From contig QYRS01000012.1 of assembly GCA_006503535.1 (NCBI GenBank), positions 1,178,001 to 1,242,000 on the forward strand: 64,000 nucleotides of DNA, in the 5' to 3' direction. Below the pieces are notes generated by a model. The model was given only the letters and a program-made list of their open reading frames with translations, was not told the origin of the DNA and did not search any database. Positions 11,742 to 22,145 of the stretch are shown here, piece after piece (position 1 is the first letter of the stretch; the number at the start of each line of letters is the position of its first letter). Source of the DNA: Arthrinium phaeospermum (taxonomy: Eukaryota > Ascomycota > Sordariomycetes > Amphisphaeriales > Apiosporaceae). The position numbers and the translations under genes were made by a program.

Positions 11742-12637
11742 ATGCTATCTTCGAAGTCATTGATGCGCTCGCTGCGCCGGAGCGGACAACTTCCTGTTCA
11801 CGACTTCCTGGCACCCGCCCTCTTCGCCCCGAACCGGCGTTGCATCTCCACGACGACCCCGAAGAGCAACGCATCTGCCGCCCCTCCGAGTCAAGATGGC
11901 CCCGCCACCGCGGCCGCCCCGAAGCCAAAACGGAAGCCTCTGACCAAGGAGCAGCGCGAGTTCCTGTCCTCGGCTGTAAGCAAACCTCACTAATCACCTC
12001 GCAACGTTTCGTTTTATCCGCGGGGGAAGGAGAAAAAAAATGTGAGGACGGAGGAATCATCTTCGCTAACGCAAAGGGCACCCCCACGCCCGGCCGACCA
12101 TAGCTCCGAGTCAACCAAGCCGGCGAACTGGCCGCGACGCTCATCTACACGGCCCAGAAGCCGCCGCTGGTGAACGCGCACCCGCACCTGCGCCCCCTGA
12201 TGTCGCACATGTACGAGCAGGAGGCGGGCCACCTGCGGACCTTCAACGCGCTGCTGGCGAAGCACCGCGTGCGGCCGACGGCGCTGTACCCGGTGTGGTC
12301 GGTGCTGGCGAGCGGGCTGGGCTGGGGCACGGCGGTGCTGGGGCGGGAGGCGGCCATGGCGTGCACCGAGGCGGTCGAGACGGAGATCGGGACGCACTAC
12401 AATTCGCAGATCCGGTCGCTGCTCGAGATGTTCGAGGGCTGGGAGGCCGACGGCTACGACGTCGGCCCCGAGCTCCGCGACCTCGTCGGCACCCTCCGCC
12501 GCATCCGCGACGAGGAGCTCGAGCACCTCGACCACGCCCTCGAGAACGACGCCAAGCAGGCCAAGCCCTACTGGCTGCTCACCAGCGTCATCCAGGCCGG
12601 CTGCCGCGGCGCCATCTGGGCCAGTGAGCGGGTTTAG
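11742..12637 (+). CDS. COQ7: COQ7, 5-demethoxyubiquinone hydroxylase
   Basis: Two exons, 255 aa: 11742-11975 and 12104-12637. The 128-nt intron has CGCTAACGC as branch site and CCATAG as acceptor. The N-terminus (MLSSKSLMRSLRRSGQL) is basic and amphipathic, as expected for mitochondrial import. The di-iron ligands of the family are visible: Glu in LRVNQAGELAATLIY, ExxH in YEQEAGHLRTF, Glu in ETEIGTHYN and ExxH in DEELEHLDHA. The enzyme hydroxylates demethoxyubiquinone in the penultimate step of coenzyme Q synthesis on the inner membrane. I chose the ATG at 11742 because it gives the targeting sequence in frame. The second exon is much more GC-rich at third positions than the first. Ends AGCRGAIWASERV, matching the family end. 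Confidence 0.93.
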
Positions 12638-13374
12638 ATTAGAGAGTCCGTGGACACTGGGTACCTATTCTAGAGGATATTGTAAAAACAATGTATATCA
12701 TCACAAGCTGAGAAAGGGCACATGATTTCAGACGGACTGAGCACTGAATTAACCTTGACCGAACCAAACATATTGTGCAACACCATAACAAAATATGTAC
12801 GTAATGTGTACGTGGTCTCCTTTATAAACGGCTATCGGCTTTATAAACACGACATGTTGATTATTTGACCAATAAAGTGATACAGCAGCTGTCATACAAT
12901 AGTTGGTTCCGTCAATGTGCCATCGATGGATTTGGTCCTTGTGTATGTAAGAGTCAGGGCCACAAACATATTCGAGAGGCAACACAGTCAAATTTTAACA
13001 CCACTTCAACATTTTGCTCATATTATCTAAATACAACATTCCTCGAGGGACCAAGGCTCCCAGGCCTATCGCCACTTTCTCACCGAAAGTAATTACTACA
13101 TGTAAAGTTCCAATCAATCATAACGGGCGTCTAATTCATCCATCCTCGCACAAGAACGCCGGGCCAAGCCACCAAGAGTTTGATCAGACCCAATGCCCAA
13201 CCACTAACCCAGAGGTATCCAGTGATTACCCAAATAGGGGTCGGTCCGGAGATACCCAATCGCTACCAAGAAATAAATGCACATTATCTACAACCATTAG
13301 GCCATACGAAGGCTTTCCGGCTGTTTTCCTTCCAGCCGTGAGTCGCAGAAGGGTGTGTCAACAGGCTGACAGCT
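12638..13374. other. Intergenic, convergent 3' ends of COQ7 and NCE102-like
   Basis: AT-richer than the flanking genes, as usual for 3' UTRs. No coding signal seen. Confidence 0.5.
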
Positions 13375-13944
13375 TTAGACACCAACCTGAGACATGCTGG
13401 GGCCACGGTGGGAACCGCCACCCATACTGCGGAAGGCCTTGAAGGAGAAGAAGAGGGAAGCAATGAAGCAGGCGAAGAGGAACCACAGGAAGACGTCGCT
13501 GGCCTGGATTTCCCTGCAACGCTTTGTGTTGTCCGAGGATCCATATGCGATGTAGTCTCCGGCTCTACCGCCCTGCACGAAGAGATCATCATAATTAGTT
13601 TCGAGGGACCGCGAGTGCTGCTTGTGGACGAATGGGCTACTTACAATGTGCGAGCAGTTGGGAGCACCGAGCCGCGCGGCGAGCACGACGGCAGTGATGA
13701 AGGTAAACAGCGTCGCGAGTGCGTCCAGCACCATCATGACGAGGGGCATCGCCAATGATGTGACGAACGATGCGACCAGGCCGTAGATCAGGGCGAGCCA
13801 GGAAAGTACGGCCGTAAACATGGCCAGGTTGATGGATCCCATGGGGCCATTGTGGTTGTTGGCGATAACATTGCCGATGAGGGCAGTCAGGAGCAGAGTC
13901 CAGAGGAACTGCAGGCCACGGATTGCGCTGTTGACGAGCTCCAT
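13375..13944 (-). CDS. NCE102: NCE102-like MARVEL-domain membrane protein
   Basis: Two exons, 165 aa: 13645-13944 and 13375-13572. The 72-nt intron (13573-13644) starts GTAAGT and ends GTGCAG. Four hydrophobic segments are visible: LQFLWTLLLTALIGNVI, AMFTAVLSWLALIYGLV, VMMVLDALATLFTFITAVVL and FLWFLFACFIASLFFSF, as in MARVEL tetraspan proteins. The sequence SSDNTKRCREIQASDVFLWF before the last segment is characteristic of filamentous-fungal Nce102. The family organises eisosomes and membrane compartments and senses sphingolipids in yeast; localisation to the plasma membrane is inferred. The intron has no stop and a length divisible by three, so an unspliced reading also stays open (189 aa), but the homologous spacing fits the spliced form. 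Confidence 0.88.
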   Translation of the reverse strand: MELVNSAIRGLQFLWTLLLTALIGNVIANNHNGPMGSINLAMFTAVLSWLALIYGLVASFVTSLAMPLVMMVLDALATLFTFITAVVLAARLGAPNCSHIVSSPFVHKQHSRSLETNYDDLFVQGGRAGDYIAYGSSDNTKRCREIQASDVFLWFLFACFIASLFFSFKAFRSMGGGSHRGPSMSQVGV

Positions 13945-16900
13945 CTTGGCAAGTGAGTTGCTGAGGTGCTTCGGGTTTCGAGGTGATGTGTAAAATGCGT
14001 AATGCTCTTCGCTGTCGAGGTGGATGAAGAAAGAGCTGAGGGTGGGTCTCGAGAGCTCGCGCCTTTACTTATATCGACAGTGGAGCGTGATGCGAGAATG
14101 CGATTGTTGCGAGTTTACGATGCTGGGGACAAAGAGACTCGAAACAGACAGGAAACTTGTGATAGGTTGAGAAAGGTGTAGGGACGAAGGGAGGGGGGAG
14201 AAGAACTGGATAAAGGATGTTTAGTTGGTTGGCATACAGTACGTCGGGGTATGGGACAATGGGATTTTCGATTGATCAGACAACGGGGATTTCAAAATTA
14301 ACTGGGCTCTTAAGACAAAGTCGAGCGGGCGTCCCTGCAGTTGTCTGCCCAAAGCCAATCGATGATGCCGGTGATTAACTGCTGATCGCAGCTCGGCAGC
14401 CAATGACGTGACTGAGCGCTAGAACGACAAGTTGGGACGTAAGGACTCCACTCGCGCCCCTCGAGATCTCTGATGAATAATCGGTGATGCAGACAGATTC
14501 AGATTGGGGAGTAGAGCTTGGTTCCTCAATTGACCATGGTCGCTTGCGATCAACAGATTCTCTATTTACTACCTATCCTGCATTGCCTACAGACTGAACC
14601 CAGTAACACAATTGTTGTTGATATTTCAATGTTTTCCTCGTTCAGTCCCGCCTTCTACCATGTCAGGTACGCGCGTTGGTCCGAAGGTGGTGTGTTCTCG
14701 AGGTCTTGTTCGTCTTGTTATTGCGTGGTTGACGGGCCAAAAGCATCCCAATGATGCCGACATCCCTGCCAACTCTATTGTATGGGCTCCGCCCACAAGC
14801 CCTTGATTCGCCAGAGGCATCTCCAAAAGCTCTGGCCCAGCCCGCAGTTCTGCCCGCAGTACCGAAGACCCCTGCTGCCCTGCGAATCAAGAGCCACCTG
14901 CATGCGGACAGTGCAGCAGCATGCGGCGCCCCGGCAGATCCATCCATCCACAGCTGCAGGCTGCCCGCGGTGCCTCCACGAAACATGAAACGTTCATAGC
15001 AACATTGACCCAAAGAACGGCTTCGAGCCTATCACAATCAGCCGACAGCTTCAACTACATCGGCGCTTGTTTGAAAACACATACATATATTCCCTGCGCA
15101 TTGGCTCTCGTTTCAACCAAGTCAGAGATGCCTCCTGACTTCAGTTTCTGGAGTATCTTATGTTGAGCTCACCGTCGGAGCTGGCGGCCGTGCTAGGAAA
15201 GCCACAGCTTACGTATTGATCATGACATCAAGTCCAGCGCGTGCCAAATCAAGTAAAAGTACATGCCTCCCGCTTCGAGAATCACACTGTCCCCAGTACA
15301 CCTGTGATTTCATATAACGTAGCCGGGGTCCAACTCTCATGGCTCCGGGTGCTGTTACGGCCAGTGACGAGGGAGATACGAACTACCCTTTACACAATGA
15401 TGCGACTTGTCTAGTTGGGGCACGCTATCTTAACGGCTAACGGACAGGTACTGTAGGAAAATCCGGAGTGGTCGGGTCATGCGTTCGTGCTAGGAAGTAG
15501 GAGCATGTAAGTGTTTATCAAATACTTGTCGAAATCGGTGTCTATCGGTGTTGTCGGGTTTGACACGTGCCCCGGTGAAACCTAGGGACCAATGGGACAT
15601 GCACAGTAGTCATATACGGATATCCGGGTGATGACGATCTTGGCGTTGGCTTACACACCTCAATCCTCGTAATCCCAGCTCCATGGCCATGGGCTGGCTA
15701 CGCAACTTATTGATTTCCTGTCTGCCACGTGTAACTCTCCTATATAGATAGGTATTCACCAACTATATCTGATCTAGGTTATTTGGAAGGCAAGCCCCAT
15801 ACCGTAGAGAACTCCCAAGCGGCTTTGGCAAAACACTGGAGTTGATGGACTTCAAACGACCGCTCTGCCCGACAATTGCTTCCGATTTACGCATCACTGG
15901 ACAACTGCAAGCAGTACTTTCTGCTAGACATTCAACTATAAGCACGACATCATAAATTCTTATGTAAAAACAGGCTTGTCTATAAGGCAGCTAAGTGCCA
16001 GCAGCTTATACGATACGTAACATAGAATTATAATGCACCCAATCATGAGAACGCATCGGCGTTGAGAACAAGCGCACGCATCAAGTCTCTAGCATAACAA
16101 CACTGACTGTTAATCACGGGAGATGATGACTTAGCCTCTACCGGCTCGGCTCTTCGATTGCATTCTACTTGGTAATTAATGAATGCCCAGTAGCTAGATG
16201 TCGATGCACTTTTGCATGCGGGTCAGGGTCGCGTGCTGGCGATGACCGGGTTGGGCTTCGTGTCGCCGGTTAGGAGGCGCGGCTCCGTTTCAATTTTCTT
16301 GTCGAGCATGTAGATTTTGTCGATGCACTAGGCCAGACGGTCGTCATGTTGCTTGCAGACGTTCTGCAGGAACATGGTGGTGACGGTGATCTGCCATGTT
16401 CTACGAAGCCATTCGTGTTCCAAATGCCAAAGAAGGGCATAGCCTCCTTCTTAAAACAAGAAAATATATTCTCGCCGTTGCATATTAGTCTGCTCCATCG
16501 CTTAAGAACTTGCTATCGAGATCAGCCTGGTCAATAGGCCGAGAGTTCATAGGGGAACGCTCGCTTCAGACTCATATATAGGTCTTTGGAACAAACGACA
16601 TTAGCTTACAGGTCTGCAAGTATTGCTCCTCTGGCTTATACTAGACTGGACAAGATCGCAGGACGAGCAAACTAGTAAAACAGCATACTTTTCGATGCCT
16701 GAAGAGCATTTCTTTCGTCGGTGTAAGGGTTATCACCACGTAGAAGATCTACCTAAGCGATCCTCATCTGGTCACAAGAAAAGGTGTCGCCCTATGGGCA
16801 AACTCATTCCGGTTTCGGGTGGTCTCACTTATCCAATATTTGCTTACAAAGCGACATGGCATAACATGGAGGAATATAACAATAAATGCCCATTACGAAC

Positions 16901-18933
16901 CTCAAAAGAAGGGCAGGGAGACCATCGTGGTATTAGTGTTGAGGGAAGGGCGAGCTGTGGCCATTTCTTGCTAGCATATAGCGCAGTACGAGCTAGCCAA
17001 CGCATCAACGGGATTACATCACCAACCACTCCTAGCATTGCCATAGGACGAAGACACACGAAACACCACTGACGATTGTGGTAAATGCATTGGAAACAAG
17101 GACCCCCGGTTCCTGGATATACTTCTTTGGCATCGCCCACGTCTGGTATTGATGCTTGGGCAGTGCTTGGGGAGGGAGCCAAAAATCCTACCAACTGGAT
17201 CGCATGCACTTGGTTTCATCTCGGCCAAGAGAAACATCGGGCACCATGTTTTGGAAGGCGTCGTCACCGTAATACCATGTTCAATGCATCTGTTTCATGA
17301 CCTTAGCGAAGCGAGATTCCTCGGGGAGGACAGCTACAGAAAGCGCGAGAGAAAACTTGGGTGGGTTCCTGTCCGACTGCCCTGTCTGCTACCTATGGTC
17401 AAAGTTGAAGCCTCCTTGGGGAACCGTTTTACATGTCTGCATGTGGTATTGATGCAGCAGCATCTGGCAGGTTCAACGTTGGTATAGTGGAGAGCACCTA
17501 GGTCCATGGAGAGAGGTGTGGGCCGCAGTTTCATGGAAACAAGCTTTCAGCTCCCCGGGTTTGGTGGCCTTGGCTGCTTGGCACGGCATGTTTGGTCCAA
17601 ATGAGGCCATGGGTGTCACCCTCATTCGGCAACTGAGGTTCCACCTGTGATCGACGATCCAAGCTCAGCGCGGCTCCTTCATCTTCATGCCAGTTACCAG
17701 GAACACGCGATGCAGCAACACCAGGTTGGCACAAGGTAACTCCAGTAGGCACCATCACTCCAGCCCTGCTTTCTAGTGCAACAGAGTCAAACACCTCGGA
17801 GCACCTAGGGAACATTGGGTGTGCTTTCCCACAACCCATGCATGCGCCCTGTTTGCAATGCCCACTTCTAAATATCAATGCGGAAGACAGCCCCTCAATG
17901 CCGACTGGCCGACTGGGACTGAACTGGGGAAGAGCATCTTTCGATATCGGCCTATGACTGGGGCAGATGATAGATCGACCTGCCTCGAGGGGTCCACTTG
18001 CCACTTTCCCCTTGCGAATAATACCAGGGGAAGCGCCAAGACCGGGGTGTTTCCCTGATATCTACCCGCACTCTCAACTTCTCAACTGCCAGAGGTGTGT
18101 TATTGCTATGCGTGGGCAGGAGCAAACATCTAGGCCGCCGAAAATGACGTCGACCGAGGCACCCATCACTGCTTTGTTGTCACTTCTCTATGCGGATGAT
18201 AACTACTTAATCTCCAAATCTGAAGCAGCTATTGCTTCCTGCATGTGGTCCGTCTGCAACAGTCCATACAGCACGCCTGGTACATGGGTGCTGCCTGGGT
18301 CAAGTAGGTAGGCACGAAGCAGGCGGGCATGGCACGGATGACAAGCAAAAGTCATGAGATCCAGTTACCACCCATGACATTGATGCGTACCAGACATCCA
18401 AGGTCGCTGGTGGAACTGACCTTACCGAGACAACTGAACCCAAGCGAAAGCAGGTAGGTACACAATATTTACTATACTGTTTTATCGTGATTCTTCCGCA
18501 TACTAAATTTATTCTTACCTTATTCTTCTAGCATTTAAATAAAAACAATAATAAAACTGAAAAGGAACACTACGAACTTAGGGATACTAGGTGGTCATAC
18601 AGGCAGGGTGAACAGACAGAATAGGCACGGGATCTGGCCATCAGAATTAGGCAGCTTGATACCAGAAGCAGCACCCACAGTACCTAGGGACGTAGGAGCG
18701 CGGGGGCAACTGCCACGGGATGTGTCACTTCCAATACCTACCTCCTACCTGTTTCCAGTCATGGAAGGCATGAGTACGTACCTTAGGAGGTAGGCATGAT
18801 TAGATGTGCGTTTGCTATTCCATTGATTGATATATAAGTCGGCTCTTTTCCCCCAACTTCCAACGGAACCATTCTCCATCTCCCCTCAACACCGATATTT
18901 TCTGCAGTACTTTATACACCACACACAGTCACC
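13945..18933. other. 5-kb gene-poor region
   Basis: Lies between the divergent NCE102-like and aspartic protease genes. It includes both promoters. Six-frame reading gives only short ORFs (up to about 157 aa) with no recognisable domain. A minus-strand stretch near 16230-16330 reads IDKIYMLDKKIETEPRLL between stops, which might be a decayed element. An AT-rich stretch runs about 18475-18560. Nothing I can name as a gene. Confidence 0.5.
18831..18838 (+). promoter_or_regulatory. TATA box of the aspartic protease gene
   Basis: TATATAAG about 100 bp before the ATG at 18934, followed by a pyrimidine-rich, then CA-rich leader. This is the arrangement of strongly regulated fungal promoters. It supports 18934 as the true first exon. 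Confidence 0.6.
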
Positions 18934-20530
18934 ATGGATGCCATTTTCTCCTCTCAGAAGAACCTCATTCAATCGATGGGACTGAGCAAGGTCCGCGTCA
19001 TTCGCAACCCCAACTACCAGAGCCATGGCACGAAATCCTACGTCTACCTCCTCAACCGATTCGGTTTCGAGCCCACCAAGCCTGGCCCCTACCGTCATGC
19101 CATGAGAACCCACCAACATGGCCGTGTCCTCGTCAAGCACACCGGCGGTGATTCCAACCATGGCGAGGTTACTGCAGACGACCAGCAGAACGATTCCATG
19201 TAGGTCACTGTCACACTGCCAGTCATTATTCCATTATCCCACTGCCATTATCCCATTATCCCACTGCCATTATCCCATTATCCCACTGCCGTTGTTCCAC
19301 TATCCGGGGGGCACTATTCCGCCTATTCACTGTCACGATTCCGTTGTTCCACTATCCCACTGCCGTTGTTCCACTATCCCGCCGTGATCATTCTTTTGTT
19401 GCCGCCTATCCCGGGGGCACTATTCCGTTGCCATTTGACGGACTGGCTGACATTGGTATAACAGGTATCTCTGCCCAGTGGAGATCGGCACACCGCCTCA
19501 GAAGTTCATGCTGGACTTCGATACTGGCTCGGCCGATCTTTGGATCTTTTCCACTGAGCAAGGCAGCAACACGAAGGGCCACAATGTCTTCGATCCCAAG
19601 AAGTCTGGAACCTTCAAGAGCCTCCCCGATCGATCCTGGAAGATCTCCTACGGCGACGGATCCAGCGCCTCTGGAGATTGTGGCACTGACACGGTGACCA
19701 TTGGCGGCCTCAAGATCCAGAAGCAGGTCATCGAGCTGGCCAAACAGATGTCACCCCAGTTTGCCAAGGGGACCGGCGATGGACTTCTCGGTTTGGCCTT
19801 TGACAAGATCAACACCGTCACGGACAACAGCGGCACCTCTGAACCTGCAGCCACGCCAGTCGAGAACATGATCACCCAGAACGATATTCCCAAGGAAGCC
19901 GAGCTTTTCACCTCCGCCTTCTACAGCGTCCGCGATGGCAAGGACTCCTTCTACACCTTCGGCTATATTGATCAGGAACTGGTTCAGGGTCAGCAAATCT
20001 ACTGGACGCCGATCGACAACTCCCAAGGCTTCTGGCAGTTCCCTTCAGCAAGCTTCTCTATCAACGGCCAGTCAACAGAACAGAGCGGAAACCTGGCCAT
20101 CGCTGATACTGGCACCACTCTCGCGCTGATGTCTGATGCAGCATGTAAGGCGCTGTACGACCAGATTCCCGGCGCCACATACGACGAGCAGAACCAGGGC
20201 TACGTCTTCCCCCTCAGCACATCAGCCGACGATCTCCCCGAGTTCAGTATCGACATTGGCGGCAAGTCCTTCGTGATCCAGAAGGAGGACCTCGCATTCG
20301 CGCCTGCCGATGACCAAAACTGGTACGGCGGAGTCCAGTCTCGAGGAGACATGACCTTTGATATCCTTGGAGATGTCTTCCTCAAGAGCGTGTACGCCAT
20401 CTGGGACCAAGGCAACAAGCGTTTCGGTGTGGTTCCCAAGATCGAGAAGACTCAGAACCTGACGCCCCCTGCTGGAAGCAGTGTCGGTGGTGGTGAGAAG
20501 GTGACCAGTGTTGACATGGTTGCAGCTTAA
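18934..20530 (+). CDS. Pepsin-family aspartic protease without signal peptide
   Basis: Two exons, 443 aa: 18934-19199 and 19465-20530. The 266-nt intron is filled with a pyrimidine-rich minisatellite. Both catalytic motifs are present: LDFDTGSADLW (Asp about 108) and IADTGTTLALM (Asp about 303). The flap reads SYGDGSSASG (Tyr about 151), and DILGDVFLKSVYAIWD stands near the C-terminus. The N-terminus MDAIFSSQKNLIQSMGLSKV has no hydrophobic signal core, and the following VRVIRNPNYQSHGTKSYVYL block occupies the propeptide position. The start has a good context (CACCATGG) and a TATA box 100 bp upstream, so a missed signal exon is unlikely. Leaderless pepsin-like proteins of this type occur in other ascomycetes; they may be intracellular or exported unconventionally. 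Substrate unknown. Confidence 0.88.
19220..19440 (+). repeat. Minisatellite inside the protease intron
   Basis: Imperfect tandem units based on CATTATCCCACTGC and GTTGTTCCACTATCCC fill most of the intron. The spliceosomal ends (GTAGGT, ATAACAG) lie just outside. Units differ by single bases and by G-runs (CCGGGGGGCAC). Confidence 0.85.
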
Positions 20531-21236
20531 AGATGGAATGAACGGCCGATGAGATAACCGACTGTAACCTACCTACCTCCTAGAAACAGAATAACTACCT
20601 CCTTGTGACTCCGTATATTTCCTGACTGAACCTGGTGCGTGATTCGTGACACTAAATCCACTGTCATCAACTATCCCGTTACCACCCTTCCACTTCCAGT
20701 GATTCCGTTTATTCCGTTTGTTCCGTAGCAACATACCCACTCCTTGTTTTGTTTATTCCCTTGCCTCCTATACGATTCCAGTTGTTCCGTTTACTCCATT
20801 GCCGCCCATTGACCCAAATACTTTGTTCATTCTGTTGCAAGACGTTGCAAAACAACAATTCCATTTATCTTATTACCAACGGTTGAGGGAACGCACTTGT
20901 GTGTGACTATACAGATGAATCTTCTATGTCACATTTGTCGGTCTATCGAATCTATGCAAAGCCTCGCTAGCGCTTGTCCTGTACAAGTCAACAAGTCAGA
21001 CTTTCCGAGTCTTTCCCTCCACCGCTTTCCACAACCAAAATCCGACGTCGACGCGACTGGAGGCACGGCGATGATGGGATAAGGGAGCCGAAGAGAAGTC
21101 TCCCGGGTTTTGGTTGGACATGAATTCAAGTGTTAAAAGACGAAGCCAGGAAAGACCCCACTTCGAATTCACTCTCCTGCCTTTCTCTTTCATATCCCTC
21201 TCTGTGTGTCTCCTTGTGCGAATGCTCGTGTGCGTA

Positions 21237-21344
21237 TCAAGCATGGAAGCGTTTGTACGAGTCGGTAGGCTTGAGAAGGAGCTGGATAGACATGCCCAGA
21301 GGCGTCATGAGGAGGAGGCAAAGACCCAGCCAGATTTCCGCCAT
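21237..21344 (-). CDS. Candidate 35-aa single-pass membrane microprotein
   Basis: ATG with a fair context (CACAATGG) opens a 35-codon frame with a central hydrophobic run, WLGLCLLLMTPLGMSI, and a polar basic tail ending DSYKRFHA. The same frame is open upstream to 21518. It could be chance; only conservation would tell. I do not recognise a family. Confidence 0.15.
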   Translation of the reverse strand: MAEIWLGLCLLLMTPLGMSIQLLLKPTDSYKRFHA

Positions 21345-22116
21345 TGTGTCTTCTTGAAGTGTGTTGACTTGACTTGTATCGTGTGGGTTCTTGGGGGGTC
21401 CGTATATGGGCGAGATGGACAACGCCCCCTCCTCAGGGATGACCTCTCGTAGTAGAATAGGGTGCAATTCACACTTCGTACGGAGCGACGGCAGAAAGTG
21501 ACGGCGGTGAAGCTTCACGGATGCGTATTTATATGTTATTGGCAGTAAAGTTGAGCAGAAGAGAGGTAGGCCGCGAGATATGTATGTAGTCAGAAGGGAT
21601 GAAAATCCAGCATGAAAGATGCACGGCTGGGTCTTTGGGAGGAAAATTGGCCTATATAAGATACGAATAAGGGCGCCACAGGGTCAGGTGTAACAGCATA
21701 GATACGACTAGCTAGTAGGGTAGGCATTTCAACAAGCCTGTCCCTGTTTTCCCATCCACCTATCCCGAGAAAATATCGAGCGAGGGGAGAGAAAACAAAA
21801 ATCCCTCGTATGCTTCTGTTCAACTGCGTTGGACTGGCTGATCGGTCGCCCTGTAGCGCAAGAAATGACGTGCACTGATGATCTTCCCCTTCCTGCCACC
21901 TGGTGTTAGTCCGGAGCGGTTTCCATGCTACCTACATGAGACGGGATGTCAGGATCTCGGATTGAGATGGGCGCTCGAGTGGCGCAGTGACACGGAGAGC
22001 GTGATACCCAGTGGGGGGAGAAAGAGAGGGAATGGAGGACACAGTCACGTCCTACTTGTCCGCTCTGCGTGGTTTTCGGGCGTCAGTTAGGGAGGAAGAA
22101 GAAGCTCGCAGCCCGC

Positions 22117-22145
22117 GCGGTGCGGTGCGGTGCGGTGCAGTGCAG
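22117..22145. repeat. GGTGC pentanucleotide repeat
   Basis: About five tandem copies of GCGGT/GCAGT. Isolated in non-coding DNA. Confidence 0.8.

Noticed and set aside
18150..18290. LLYADDNYLIS, like the YxDD box of a reverse transcriptase, on the + strand
   Set aside because: No other RT blocks can be read before or after it in any frame, so a single four-residue motif is probably chance.
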